64,000 nucleotides of DNA from CAIZGX01 sp044354975 (GCA_044354975.1 JBIKZA010000002.1:11083-75082), one strand, 5' to 3'. Counted from the stretch's first letter, positions 27,163 to 36,807 are shown. Program-made: numbers and translations. Notes: generated by a model not told the origin, from the letters alone.

Positions 27163-27749
27163 GCCGGTATTTCGTTCGCACCCCGCGTGTTTTTCAAAGG
27201 CTCTTCAACAAAGTCACTTGGCGCATTGAACATTCAAAAGCGGTATATCTGACCTTCGACGACGGGCCGAATCCAGCGGTCACCATACCATTACTTGTAC
27301 TTCTTAAAAAGCACAATGCGCGTGCAACTTTTTTTTTATTGGGAAAGAACGCCGAGAAATATCCTGAACTTGTCCAACAAATTTTGGAAGGAAATCACTC
27401 TGTAGGTTTTCATTGCAACGAGCACACGAATTCACGAAAGCTCAATCGTGTTGAACTGTTAAAGAATTTCAAACTACCCAATTCTATTCCTTCAACACTG
27501 CTATACAGACCTCCCTATGGTAAACTACGAGTTTGGCAATACAACTATTTGAAAAATAAATTTCCATTGATTGGATGGACATTAATGCCCGGTGATTTCG
27601 ATTCGAATAAAAAATTCGAGGCGCAATTAAACGACCTGAAATTAGCGAAGTGCGGAGATATAGTCGTGTTGCATGAACTTCCAAATACGATCGCGTTGCT
27701 TGAAGCTTACTTCGAACAAACTTCTACTATTTCGTTTGAGAAATTGTAG
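27159..27749 (+). CDS. Polysaccharide deacetylase (NodB-like) family protein
   Basis: This 196-residue carbohydrate esterase family 4 protein has YLTFDDGPNP with the metal-binding Asp pair, HNARATFFLLG, the VGFHCNEHTNS histidines, and RPPYGKLR. It would remove N-acetyl groups from peptidoglycan or a surface glycan. No signal peptide is evident, only a basic N-terminus (RTPRVFQRLFNKVTW), so it may act in the cytoplasm or at the membrane. It is translationally coupled to the lamin-tail gene. Confidence 0.88.
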   Translation: MSRYFVRTPRVFQRLFNKVTWRIEHSKAVYLTFDDGPNPAVTIPLLVLLKKHNARATFFLLGKNAEKYPELVQQILEGNHSVGFHCNEHTNSRKLNRVELLKNFKLPNSIPSTLLYRPPYGKLRVWQYNYLKNKFPLIGWTLMPGDFDSNKKFEAQLNDLKLAKCGDIVVLHELPNTIALLEAYFEQTSTISFEKL

Positions 27750-27788
27750 GGTTGTATCTTTTTAAAAAGTATTTCTTATTATTGCTAT

Positions 27789-30230
27789 ATGAACCTTAAG
27801 CAAAACCTCCTGACCCTTTTGGGTTTATTGTTGTGCCTTTCATCTTGGGCACAAGCTGGAACTATAAAACTCACAGGGAAAATCACCGATTCGCAATCAC
27901 AAAAGCCACTTGGCGCTGTGTTGGTGTATTTCGAAAACACTTCTTACGGAATGAGTTCTACGCCAGAAGGAAACTTCAGCATAGAAGCTCCTGCAGGAAA
28001 CTACACTCTTATTGCCGCCTACTTAACCCACCAGACTTTCAAAAAAGAAATTAGTCTAACGGCGAATCAAGAATTCAACATAGCATTAATGTCGAACGAC
28101 AATCAAATGAATTTGGTTGTTGTTTCTGCGGGAAGATATGAGCAGAACATTGGTGAGGTTACAGTAAGTATGGAGGTTATTCAACCGAAATTAATTGAAG
28201 ATAAAAACGCGGTGAACATTGACGAGATTTTGCAACAAACTCCGGGTGTTGCCATTGTAGATGATGAACCTCAAATCCGCAGTGGAAGCGGGTATAGTTT
28301 TGGGGCAGGAAGTCGGGTTCAAGTATTGGTAGATAACATTCCCATTCTAAGCGGAGATGCCGGAAAGCCAAGTTGGGGATTTCTTCCAACAGAAAATGTA
28401 TCGCAAGTTGAAATCATCAAAGGTGCGAGCAGCGTGCTTTACGGTAGTTCGGCATTAAGTGGTGTCATCAACTTCAGAACCGCCTACCCCACTTTAAAAC
28501 CAAAAACAAAAGTTTCTGTTTACCACGGATTTTATTCCAAGCCGCAATCAGCTTCAGCTGTGTATTGGAACCGACAAGGAATGAAAAGCGGGATTAATTT
28601 TCTTCATTCAGAAAAATTTGGAAAACTTGATTTTGTTCTTGCTTCCAGCGTGCAATACGATGATGGGCACTTGGGTCCAATTAAAGACACTGCAGACGGC
28701 AGTTTTTCAAACGGCGGATATAATCCTACGAACGTCGATCGTTACAACGCCGCCAACAGAGCGCGCTTAAATCTGAATCTTCGATACCGTTTAGCAGACC
28801 GACTTTACATTGGTCTTGCTGGGATTTATTCAACCGGCAACTCACTGGCTACTTTGATTTGGGATAATAGCTCTAATGGGTTGTACGGAGCTTATGCGGG
28901 CAGCGCTACACGCACCATTCAGCAATTGTACACAGTAGACCCTTCCATTCAATACACGAGTAAAAAAGGCACGGTACACTCGTTGAAATCGAGATGGCAA
29001 TCGCTAGACAACAACAACGATAACAATCAAGGGAATTTCTCGGATGTGTTCTACACGGAATATCAAGTGCAGAAAAATTGGGAGCTCAATAAAATTAAAG
29101 ATCTAACTACGACTGCTGGAGTGGTGAACACAAATACCGATGCACGAGGGCAATTGTTTGTCGGTGGAAATCCAGACGGACACAACCAAGCACGAAATAC
29201 TGCTGCCTATTTTCAAGTCGATAAAAAAATTGGGGAGCGCCTGAATCTTTCAGGTGGTGTGCGCTACGAGCAATTTGTTTTGAACAGTGAAAAGAACGGC
29301 AAACCTGTATTTAGAGCTGGTGCAAATTACAAATTGGGACAAGCAACCTACATCCGCGCTTCATACGGACAAGGATATCGCTTCCCAAGTATAGCAGAGA
29401 AGTTCATTGTAACGGGTTTGGGTGCCATTCAGGTTTTTGCAAATCCAGACTTAAAACCAGAAACTTCATACAATGCCGAAATTGGAGTTAAGCAAGGATT
29501 TAAAATTGTCGAGTTCAAAGGATTTATTGACGTAGCTGTATTCCAACAAGAGTTTCGAAATTTTATTGAATTCACTTTTGGTCAATGGACTGCTATTCCT
29601 GCTCAGAACTTAACAGAAGAAGAGTTTGCAAAAGCAATAGGTTTCAAGAGTTTGAATACCGGTGGAGCGAAAGTTCAAGGTGCTGAACTAAGTATTATGG
29701 GAACCGGTAACATTCGCAAGACTCGATTCGATGTGTTGGCGGGCTACACGTATACCAAACCAGTTAGTACTACTCCTAATTTTGTTTATTCTCAAACGGA
29801 AAAACCCCCAGGAACAGTTTTAAGCCCACAATTTTCTCAAGCATCCTATTTAACCACAAGCGAAAATACCAATAACAATATTTTGAAATATCGCATGCAA
29901 CACCTTATAAGAATAGATGTTGGTGCAACCCGCGGTGCATTAAATTCAGGAATAAGCTTTCGGGCAAATTCACACATGCAAAACATTGATAAAGCCTTTT
30001 CGCAGCTTGAAAATGATCTTCCTAGCTTATTCAATCCGGGAATTAATTCTTGGCGCTCCAATCACACCAAAGGTGATTATGTTTTCGATGCGCGAGTTGG
30101 CTATACCTTTTCAGAAAAACATAAAATTGCTCTTATCATGAACAACGTTTTAAACCGCGAATATGCTATTCGTCCACTTGCTATTGAAGAACCCCGAGTA
30201 ACCATGGTGCAATACACCTTAAGTTTGTAG
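27789..30230 (+). CDS. TonB-dependent outer-membrane receptor
   Basis: The 813-residue protein has a signal peptide (cleaved after AQA), a CarboxypepD_reg-like domain (about 22-100), a plug (VDEILQQTPGVAIV ... VEIIKGASSVLYGSSALSGVINF, about 130-230) and a beta-barrel of about 580 residues ending in VTMVQYTLSL. No SusD-like gene lies next to it, so a metal chelate, cobalamin or similar small substrate is likelier than a glycan, but this cannot be fixed from sequence. KdsB starts one base after its stop. Confidence 0.92.
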   Translation: MNLKQNLLTLLGLLLCLSSWAQAGTIKLTGKITDSQSQKPLGAVLVYFENTSYGMSSTPEGNFSIEAPAGNYTLIAAYLTHQTFKKEISLTANQEFNIALMSNDNQMNLVVVSAGRYEQNIGEVTVSMEVIQPKLIEDKNAVNIDEILQQTPGVAIVDDEPQIRSGSGYSFGAGSRVQVLVDNIPILSGDAGKPSWGFLPTENVSQVEIIKGASSVLYGSSALSGVINFRTAYPTLKPKTKVSVYHGFYSKPQSASAVYWNRQGMKSGINFLHSEKFGKLDFVLASSVQYDDGHLGPIKDTADGSFSNGGYNPTNVDRYNAANRARLNLNLRYRLADRLYIGLAGIYSTGNSLATLIWDNSSNGLYGAYAGSATRTIQQLYTVDPSIQYTSKKGTVHSLKSRWQSLDNNNDNNQGNFSDVFYTEYQVQKNWELNKIKDLTTTAGVVNTNTDARGQLFVGGNPDGHNQARNTAAYFQVDKKIGERLNLSGGVRYEQFVLNSEKNGKPVFRAGANYKLGQATYIRASYGQGYRFPSIAEKFIVTGLGAIQVFANPDLKPETSYNAEIGVKQGFKIVEFKGFIDVAVFQQEFRNFIEFTFGQWTAIPAQNLTEEEFAKAIGFKSLNTGGAKVQGAELSIMGTGNIRKTRFDVLAGYTYTKPVSTTPNFVYSQTEKPPGTVLSPQFSQASYLTTSENTNNNILKYRMQHLIRIDVGATRGALNSGISFRANSHMQNIDKAFSQLENDLPSLFNPGINSWRSNHTKGDYVFDARVGYTFSEKHKIALIMNNVLNREYAIRPLAIEEPRVTMVQYTLSL

Positions 30231-30231
30231 C

Positions 30232-30942
30232 ATGAAAGGTCTTGGTATTATTCCCGCTCGTTTCGGAAGTACGCGTTTCCCAGGAAAACCATTGATTGAG
30301 ATCAACGGAAAATCCATGATTCGAAGGGTAATAGACCAAGCGAAGAAATGCCAATCGCTTCAGGACGTCTGGGTGGCCACAGACGACGAGCGCATATTCA
30401 ATCATGTTGTGGAATACGGATGCAAAGCATTTTACACTTCAGAAGATTGTAACAGCGGAACTGAGCGCATTTGCGAACTCCTTCCGAACATTGAGGGGCA
30501 TTTCGATTTTGTGTTGAACATTCAAGGCGATGAGCCTTTTGTTCATGTTGAATCGTTGGAAGAACTTTCGAATGCCCTAATCGCTTCAAAAACCGATATC
30601 GCGACTTTAGCGGTTCAAATGGAAAACAGCGAAGAAGCGAATGATTCGAATAGAGTAAAAGTGGTATTCAGCGCTTCAGGAAGAGCCCTCTATTTTTCAA
30701 GATCAACCATTCCCTTTGCTCGAAATGGCGAACCCGATTACTTTAAACATCTGGGAGTTTATGCATACACGACGAATGCCCTTCAACAAATAAATCATCT
30801 GAAAGCAGCTCCATTGGAATTGACCGAATCGCTGGAACAACTTCGTTGGTTGGAGCATGACTTAACTATTTCGGTAGTAGTGACTTCCCACGACTCAACA
30901 GGAATAGACACTCCAGAAGATCTAGTGAAATATCAGGCGTAG
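30232..30942 (+). CDS. kdsB: 3-deoxy-manno-octulosonate cytidylyltransferase
   Basis: This 236-residue enzyme activates Kdo with CTP to CMP-Kdo for LPS inner core synthesis. It shows IIPARFGSTRFPGKPL, the WVATDDERI segment, LNIQGDEPFV and the PEDL-type end (TGIDTPEDL). It shows the organism makes Kdo-containing lipopolysaccharide. The first motif resembles the cytidylyltransferase fragment at 158-628, a distant relative. Confidence 0.95.
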   Translation: MKGLGIIPARFGSTRFPGKPLIEINGKSMIRRVIDQAKKCQSLQDVWVATDDERIFNHVVEYGCKAFYTSEDCNSGTERICELLPNIEGHFDFVLNIQGDEPFVHVESLEELSNALIASKTDIATLAVQMENSEEANDSNRVKVVFSASGRALYFSRSTIPFARNGEPDYFKHLGVYAYTTNALQQINHLKAAPLELTESLEQLRWLEHDLTISVVVTSHDSTGIDTPEDLVKYQA

Positions 30943-30978
30943 TCTTGTAAGACCAATAAAATTCCGTATTTTCGCATT

Positions 30979-31965
30979 ATGCAGTTCGAAAACCTAATCA
31001 AAGATTTATTGTACTCCAACGATTGTGTGGTCCTTCCGGGAATGGGTGGATTCATTGCAAAATACAAGGGTGCAACTTTGAATACGAATCTGCACACAGT
31101 CTACCCTCCTCAAAAAACAATCGGATTCAATCCTCAAATAAAAGAAAACGACGGCTTGTTGGTTTCTGCACTCTGCGTGTTGAACAACTGCACATACGGA
31201 GAAGGGAAAATTGAATTGGAAGCATGGGTAAAAGAGCAGTCGAACACTTTACTTCGTGGTGAAAAAATTTCTTGGAAAGGAATTGGAATATTATTTCAAG
31301 ATCGACTTGGAAAAATTCAATTCATTCCAGATAGCAAAGGAAATTTCTCACTTGAATCATTCGGATTAGAAAAGATTATTCTTGTTCCTGTTGAGCGTAA
31401 AATAGAAGAGCCTTTAACTGACGACGTTTCCGTGCTTGAGAAACGCGCTGAGCAAGGATCTAAATGGATATGGAAAGCTGCAGCAGTTTTAGCACTTCCT
31501 ATTTTAGGTGTTGGAATATTCGCTCTTTCACATAAAATTGAATCGACAGACTGGCAATATGCTTCCTTCAAACTTTTTGGAACGAAAAGTCGTGTTGCTC
31601 AATACACCCCAGCTGTTACGAGAACTATTCCAACATACACCGTAACGGCAGATACTTACATTGTGCCTGCTCCTGCGGTTAATGAGACTGCGGAAACCAC
31701 TCCAATTCGCGCAGAAGAAACTGAGGCGGTTTCAACAAGTAAAAAGAAATACGAAGTTATTGTCGGCGCCTTCGCCGTTTCTGATAATGCCAAACGTTTG
31801 GTTCGCGACTTAAAGAAGAAAGGTTTCAGCGCCGCGCTTTCCTCTAGAAAAGGAAATCTTCAGCTGGTTTCTTCAGGAAGCGAAGACAATTACGAAGCAG
31901 CTCTTCAACAATTGGATCGCGCAAAAACCGTGATTAGCTCATCTTCTTGGTTGAAAGAAAATTAA
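30979..31965 (+). CDS. HU-CCDC81-like and SPOR domain membrane protein
   Basis: This 328-residue protein has two N-terminal HU-fold modules of the bacterial CCDC81 type (LIKDLLYSNDCVVLPGMGGF to about 70; then to 140, with GEKISWKGIGILFQD), a single membrane helix near 162-182 (AAAVLALPILGVGIFALS), a Thr/Pro-rich periplasmic linker, and a C-terminal SPOR domain (YEVIVGAFAVSDNAKRLVRDLKKKGF). SPOR domains bind denuded septal peptidoglycan; HU folds bind DNA or proteins in the cytoplasm. The layout suggests a link between division septum and a cytoplasmic partner. A -7-like TATTTTCG lies before the start. Confidence 0.85.
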   Translation: MQFENLIKDLLYSNDCVVLPGMGGFIAKYKGATLNTNLHTVYPPQKTIGFNPQIKENDGLLVSALCVLNNCTYGEGKIELEAWVKEQSNTLLRGEKISWKGIGILFQDRLGKIQFIPDSKGNFSLESFGLEKIILVPVERKIEEPLTDDVSVLEKRAEQGSKWIWKAAAVLALPILGVGIFALSHKIESTDWQYASFKLFGTKSRVAQYTPAVTRTIPTYTVTADTYIVPAPAVNETAETTPIRAEETEAVSTSKKKYEVIVGAFAVSDNAKRLVRDLKKKGFSAALSSRKGNLQLVSSGSEDNYEAALQQLDRAKTVISSSSWLKEN

Positions 31966-31994
31966 CACTTTATTTAGATACGTTTACAACGCTT

Positions 31995-32002
31995 TAGTTT
32001 TG
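31995..32002 (+). promoter_or_regulatory. -7 box of the XRE-like gene
   Basis: TAGTTTTG matches TAnnTTTG 26 bases before ATG 32029. It excludes a TTG start at 32005, only two bases after the box. Confidence 0.6.
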
Positions 32003-32028
32003 TTTTGAGTTCCAATCAAAACCTAATT

Positions 32029-32385
32029 ATGCGCATAGGAGAACGTATTAAGAACAGAGCTAAAGATTTGCGTCTTGGACCAACAGAATTGGCTAAGATC
32101 ATAAACACATCTAAGCAAAACGTTTACGGAATTTACAGAAGAGATTCTGTTGATTCGAGACTTTTATTCGATTTGTCGAAAGCCTTAGATACAGATTTCT
32201 TTTCGCTTTACTCTAAACTTCTTTCAAGTGGTTCTTCATTAGAAGAAGCAAATGAATTGAAAGCAGAAAGTTTGGAAAACGACATCGTTGCGGTGAAAAA
32301 AGAATTGACTGATCTTCGTGAAAAGTATGCCTTGCTTCGCGCTTTGTTCGAAGCAAAAACAGGAGAGAAAATCCCAGAATTCTAA
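32029..32385 (+). CDS. Small XRE-type HTH protein with coiled-coil tail
   Basis: This 118-residue protein has a helix-turn-helix at residues 1-65 (GERIKNRAKDLRLGPTELAKIINTSKQNVYGIY) and a heptad-rich C-terminus (LKAESLENDIVAVKKELTDLREKYALL) likely to form a coiled-coil dimer. The ligand and targets are unknown. It is a single-gene unit with its own promoter between the HU/SPOR gene and a HAD phosphatase. Confidence 0.82.
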   Translation: MRIGERIKNRAKDLRLGPTELAKIINTSKQNVYGIYRRDSVDSRLLFDLSKALDTDFFSLYSKLLSSGSSLEEANELKAESLENDIVAVKKELTDLREKYALLRALFEAKTGEKIPEF

Positions 32386-32406
32386 TCTTAACTTACCTTT
32401 GGCTTC

Positions 32407-33027
32407 ATGAATTATGAAGCGGTAATTTTCGATTTTGGAGGTGTGCTATTTGGAATAGATTACAACGCCCCCGCAAAAGCTTTCGAAGCGCTAGGAATGG
32501 ACTCTTTTAAAGCAGTCTACTCCCAGGCCATGCAGAATGAAATTTTCGATTTGTTAGAAACAGGAAAAGTTCCGGGAGATTCTTTTTACGATTGGATTTC
32601 AAATTATCTTCCGAATGCTTCCCGTATAGAATTGGAAGAAGCCTGGAACTGCATTTTACTTCATTTAATTCCAGAGCGTGTTGACTATATTTTCACGTTG
32701 AAAGAAAAAGGCATTCGCACATTCATCTTCAGCAATACGAATGAATTGCATGTTGAAGTTTTCGAGCGAATGATTGAAAACACATACGGGATAGAAAAAT
32801 TCAAATCGGCTTTTGAATTCGTTCATTACAGTAATGTGCTCGGGATGCGCAAACCAGACCCTGAATCCTTTTTAGAAATTTGTCGCATTCATGGACTCAC
32901 GCCAGAAAAAACAATCTTCATCGACGATTCAATTCAGCATGTTGAAGGATCTATTCGCGCAGGATTAAGAGGAGTGCACCTTCTTCCGCATCAGACGCCT
33001 GCTGAATTAATAGATCCTTTAATTTAA
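32407..33027 (+). CDS. HAD superfamily IA hydrolase
   Basis: This 206-residue phosphatase-like enzyme has motif I FDFGGVLFG (the second acidic residue of DxD is replaced by Gly, as in several YihX-type HADs), motif II FIFSNTNE, motif III Lys in GMRKPDPESF and motif IV FIDDSIQHVEGS. It resembles the YihX alpha-D-glucose-1-phosphate phosphatase branch. Substrate not determined. Confidence 0.88.
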   Translation: MNYEAVIFDFGGVLFGIDYNAPAKAFEALGMDSFKAVYSQAMQNEIFDLLETGKVPGDSFYDWISNYLPNASRIELEEAWNCILLHLIPERVDYIFTLKEKGIRTFIFSNTNELHVEVFERMIENTYGIEKFKSAFEFVHYSNVLGMRKPDPESFLEICRIHGLTPEKTIFIDDSIQHVEGSIRAGLRGVHLLPHQTPAELIDPLI

Positions 33028-33501
33028 TTTGAAAGCTTTGCGGTTAATGGATTTCGTAAAGCTCAAGGGCACCATTTTCTTCACACCCAAACCTTTCGCT
33101 TCAACATATCCCGAAGCCTGAAGTTCAATTTCATCTTTGAACATCAGAGAAAGTGCATTCCCTAAAAATCCTTCTACATCTGTAATATTCGTAAAGACTT
33201 TCACATCATAAACCTGAGAAGATTTTGGGCCCAAGACGACGGGTTCTGCTAACGATAAGGTTCCAGCAACATTGCCGTCGATGCGGAGCTCAAGATCCGA
33301 TTCATAAAGCGTTATTTTATACGGATTGGGATTTTCAAGACCAATTCGTAAAACCGCAGCCACATGATTGTTGGTTAATTCTGAAAGATCGAAATCTTCC
33401 ACGCGCTTCACCTTTACCTCTTGATATATTTCACAAGAGGTAAAAGCGAACGATGTGAAAATTATCAATAGCCATTGAATTGAAATTCTTTTCTTTCTCA
33501 T
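33019..33501 (-). CDS. LEA type 2 family lipoprotein
   Basis: This 160-residue protein has a lipoprotein signal (FTSFAFTSC, lipid Cys at about 23) and a single LEA14/WHy-like beta-sandwich (VLRIGLENPNPYKITLYESDLELRIDG). Such proteins are periplasmic lipoproteins of unknown role, perhaps in stress tolerance. It converges with the HAD gene with a 9-base overlap. Confidence 0.85.
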   Translation of the reverse strand: MRKKRISIQWLLIIFTSFAFTSCEIYQEVKVKRVEDFDLSELTNNHVAAVLRIGLENPNPYKITLYESDLELRIDGNVAGTLSLAEPVVLGPKSSQVYDVKVFTNITDVEGFLGNALSLMFKDEIELQASGYVEAKGLGVKKMVPLSFTKSINRKAFKLN

Positions 33502-33538
33502 AAGACTCTCCCTTTTTCTATTTCAATCCGAACGAAAA

Positions 33539-34918
33539 TTACTTCGAAAAATTATCGAAGAAATATGGAATGGTTTCAATTCCCTTATAGTAGTTAACTA
33601 ACCCGTAGTGCTCATTTGGTGAATGCAACGCATCTGTATCCAATCCAAAGCCCATTAAAACAGACTTCAGGTTCAATTCAGACTCGAACATGGCAACGAT
33701 AGGAATAGATCCTCCTCCGCGCGTTGGAATTGGCTTTTTGCCAAAAGTTTTCTCCATGGCATCTGATGCCGCAATGTATGCTTTGCTGTCTGTTGGAGTA
33801 ACAACCGGCTCACCTCCGTGGTGCGGACGAACTTCAACACGAACACCGGCAGGTGCAATAGATTTAAAGTGATTCGAAAACATTTCAGTGATCTGATCGG
33901 TGGTTTGATGAGGCACCAAACGCATTGAAATCTTTGCGAATGCTTTTGATGGAAGAACGGTCTTAGAACCTTCTCCAATGTATCCGCCCCAAATACCGTT
34001 ACAATCCAAGGTTGGACGAACGCCAGTACGCTCAATGGTAGAATATCCTTTTTCACCGTACAAAGCGTCTATACCCAAATCTTTCTTGTAAGCCTCTTCA
34101 TCGAAAGGCGCTGAATTCAACGCTGTGCGCTCTTCAGCTGTTAATTCCTGAACGCTATCATAGAAACCTGGAATGGTAACGTGATTATTCTCGTCGTGAA
34201 GTGAAGCAATCATCTTCGCCAATACGTTAATCGGATTAGCAACCCCACCGCCGTAAACACCACTGTGTAAATCGCGATTCGATCCTGTTACTTCAACTTC
34301 AACATAACTTAATCCTCTTAAGCCACAGTCGATACTTGGAACGTCGTTCGCAATTATGCTCGTGTCTGAAATCAAAACCACATCGGCTTTCAATCTTTCT
34401 TTATTCGCCATGCAGAAAGGACCAAGGTTGGTTGAACCTGCTTCCTCTTCTCCTTCAATCATGAACTTAACATTACATGGAAGTGAATTCGTTTTCCACA
34501 TAGCTTCAAACGCCTTCACGTGCATGAACATTTGTCCTTTGTCATCGCAAGACCCACGAGCAAAAATTGCACCTTCAGGGTGTATCTCTGTTTTCTTAAT
34601 CGTTGGCTCGAACGGAGGCGTGTGCCACAATTCAATTGGATCTGCTGGCTGGACATCGTAGTGTCCGTATACCAAAATCGTTGGCTTGCTTGGATCAATT
34701 AATTTCTCTCCGTATATAATCGGATGTCCATTTGTGATACAAACTTCTACGTTATCTGCTCCTGCGTCGCGAAGATGCTTCGCCACCAAATCTGCGCATT
34801 TCGCTACCTCTTCTTTGTAGGCCATATCCGCGCTAATGCTTGGAATACGTAGTAGTTCGAACAACTCGTTTAAGAAACGATCTTTATTTTCGTTGATAAA
34901 ATCTTGTGCTGCTTTCAT
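33539..34918 (-). CDS. M20 family dipeptidase
   Basis: This 459-residue cytosolic dizinc peptidase has YGHYDVQPAD (metal His and Asp), GSCDDKGQ (bridging Asp), EGEEEAGS (catalytic Glu and metal Glu), a dimerisation domain with HSGVYGG, and the late metal His in LHSPNEHYG. This is the pattern of CNDP/DapE-like dipeptidases. ATG 34916-34918 follows a -7-like TATCTTTC on the minus strand; longer starts would cross that box. Confidence 0.94.
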   Translation of the reverse strand: MKAAQDFINENKDRFLNELFELLRIPSISADMAYKEEVAKCADLVAKHLRDAGADNVEVCITNGHPIIYGEKLIDPSKPTILVYGHYDVQPADPIELWHTPPFEPTIKKTEIHPEGAIFARGSCDDKGQMFMHVKAFEAMWKTNSLPCNVKFMIEGEEEAGSTNLGPFCMANKERLKADVVLISDTSIIANDVPSIDCGLRGLSYVEVEVTGSNRDLHSGVYGGGVANPINVLAKMIASLHDENNHVTIPGFYDSVQELTAEERTALNSAPFDEEAYKKDLGIDALYGEKGYSTIERTGVRPTLDCNGIWGGYIGEGSKTVLPSKAFAKISMRLVPHQTTDQITEMFSNHFKSIAPAGVRVEVRPHHGGEPVVTPTDSKAYIAASDAMEKTFGKKPIPTRGGGSIPIVAMFESELNLKSVLMGFGLDTDALHSPNEHYGLVNYYKGIETIPYFFDNFSK

Positions 34919-34988
34919 GACTTTTAATTTGTGGTCGAAAGATACGATGGAACAGAATAAAACAGAGTGAAAAACCAAACAAGACGAA

Positions 34989-34996
34989 TATCTTTG
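34989..34996 (+). promoter_or_regulatory. -7 box directly before the proline dehydrogenase gene
   Basis: TATCTTTG ends five bases before the ATG at 35002, so the transcript should have almost no leader. Confidence 0.6.
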
Positions 34997-35001
34997 CAGC
35001 A

Positions 35002-36174
35002 ATGAGTAGCGTAAATTTCGAAAATACCGCGGTAGCTTTTCAACATAAAAATAACGGCCAATTGAAGCGTTCGTTTTGGCTCTTCAAACTGATAGCTTCT
35101 CCAAGTTTGGTAAAATTGGGTGGCACCCTGACGAATCTCGCGGTTGGGCTAGGAATCCCGATTGGGTGGGCGATTAAGAAAAATATCTTTTCACAATTCT
35201 GTGGCGGAGTTAATATTTCAGAAAGCAAGAAAGCCGCGCACCACTTGGCAAAAAGTGGTATTGGCTCTATTCTCGATTACAGTGTAGAAGGAAAAGAAAA
35301 CGAAAAAGATTTCGACTTCACGGCAGATGAAATCAAGCGCACCATTGATGCTGCGGAGAACAACAATGATATTCCTTTCAGCGTATTCAAAGTAACAGGG
35401 ATTTGCAGATTTTCTCTGTTGGAAAAAGTAAATGCAAAGCAAGCGCTTTCATCAAATGAAGAAGTTGAGTGGGAACGCGCTGCTGGACGCGTGTTCAGCA
35501 TTTGCGAGCACGCTTACAAGAAAAATGTGGCGTTGTTTTTAGATGCGGAAGACTCTTGGATTCAAGATGCGATTGACGAGCTTGCGGAAAACATGATGGT
35601 TCAATTCAACCAGAAAAATTTCATCGTTTACAATACGGTTCAATTATACAGACACGATCGACTTGCGTATTTGAAAGCAATGCATACTCGCTTGCGTGAA
35701 AAGGGAGCGAAGACTGCTGTGAAGTTGGTGCGAGGTGCCTATATGGAAAAGGAACGCAAGCGTGCTGCGGAAATGAGCTATGTGGATCCCATTCAATCTT
35801 CAAAAGAAAATACAGATCGCGATTTCAATTTAGCGGTCGACTATTGTTTAGATCACATTGAAGACATTGCTATCTGCTGCGGTTCTCACAACGAAGAGAG
35901 TTCGGCTATGCTGGTTGAAAAAATGAATGCACGTGGAATTGCGAGTAACGACAAGCGAATTTATTTCGCTCAACTTTTCGGAATGAGCGATCACATTAGC
36001 TACAACCTCAGTCACGCGAATTACAACGTAGCGAAATACCTGCCCTATGGACCTATTAAAGAAGTCATGCCTTACTTACTGAGAAGAGCTCAGGAAAACA
36101 CTTCGGTTAAAGGACAGACGGGAAGAGAGTTGTCATTGATTGAAAGTGAAATTCAGAGAAGAAAAAAGGCTTAA
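35002..36174 (+). CDS. Proline dehydrogenase
   Basis: This 390-residue FAD enzyme oxidises proline to pyrroline-5-carboxylate and passes electrons to the quinone pool. It has a TIM-barrel PRODH domain with KLVRGAYMEKER, the GSHNEES segment, LFGMSDHISYNL and the diagnostic PYGPIKEVMPYLLRRAQEN near 350. It is the stand-alone form common in Bacteroidota; no P5C dehydrogenase domain is fused or adjacent. Confidence 0.95.
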   Translation: MSSVNFENTAVAFQHKNNGQLKRSFWLFKLIASPSLVKLGGTLTNLAVGLGIPIGWAIKKNIFSQFCGGVNISESKKAAHHLAKSGIGSILDYSVEGKENEKDFDFTADEIKRTIDAAENNNDIPFSVFKVTGICRFSLLEKVNAKQALSSNEEVEWERAAGRVFSICEHAYKKNVALFLDAEDSWIQDAIDELAENMMVQFNQKNFIVYNTVQLYRHDRLAYLKAMHTRLREKGAKTAVKLVRGAYMEKERKRAAEMSYVDPIQSSKENTDRDFNLAVDYCLDHIEDIAICCGSHNEESSAMLVEKMNARGIASNDKRIYFAQLFGMSDHISYNLSHANYNVAKYLPYGPIKEVMPYLLRRAQENTSVKGQTGRELSLIESEIQRRKKA

Positions 36175-36795
36175 CTAAAGCTTCCAGATTTTGGTTAGCG
36201 GAGAAAACAAATAGTCGCTGCCTGTTTTCATTTCCTTGCACAAAATACGTTGACGACGTTTGTTCAAGCGAACGAATTCGCGCTTGTCCTTTCCATATAA
36301 AAATTTCGCACCGTCTGGAAGATCATCGACCATGATAATATTCTCGTGACTTGATCTGTCGTAAAGCGCAAGCGTTTTAGATAAATCCACATCGCTGCAA
36401 GTCGCAGCAGCCGGGTTATTCAAGTAGCGTTGAATGGCTTTCTCTAGATCTAACGGAAACAAATTCACATTCACAAAAGGAGCAAGTGTTTCCTTGAAGC
36501 ATTGCTTCCATTCAGCTCCGTGTGGCTTCACGAAATGTCCGTTACGCACATGACAAACCAAGTGAGCCAATTCGTGCATAAGCGTGATTAGGAAAGCGTA
36601 TCGATTGAGGTTGTGGTTGACTGTGATCTTGTAGCGTTCGCCGGGAGCATATCGGAAATCACCGTGCTTGGTGCTGCGACCTTTGGTAATAACCAAATCG
36701 TGCGGATAAGCCCGCAACATTTCACACACCTTCACTACTGAACCACCGGGTAAGAATGGAGTTAAAGCAGTTTCTAAATCATTGGATTTAGCCAT
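36175..36795 (-). CDS. SprT-like zinc metalloprotease family protein
   Basis: This 206-residue protein has the zinc motif LMHELAHLV near residue 75 and a third ligand candidate in VKPHGAEWKQCF (His after a spacer of about 18). A SprT-like part covers the N-terminal two thirds; the C-terminus (FLYGKDKREFVRLNKRRQRILC) is basic and may bind DNA. The proteolytic role in bacteria is unclear. Its start lies 12 bases downstream of a tiny lipoprotein gene. Confidence 0.9.
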   Translation of the reverse strand: MAKSNDLETALTPFLPGGSVVKVCEMLRAYPHDLVITKGRSTKHGDFRYAPGERYKITVNHNLNRYAFLITLMHELAHLVCHVRNGHFVKPHGAEWKQCFKETLAPFVNVNLFPLDLEKAIQRYLNNPAAATCSDVDLSKTLALYDRSSHENIIMVDDLPDGAKFLYGKDKREFVRLNKRRQRILCKEMKTGSDYLFSPLTKIWKL

Positions 36796-36807
36796 GCCTA
36801 AACGAAC

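Noticed and set aside
32005..32028. TTG start giving eight more residues to the XRE protein
   Set aside because: It would lie two bases after the -7 box; ATG 32029 starts the conserved HTH.
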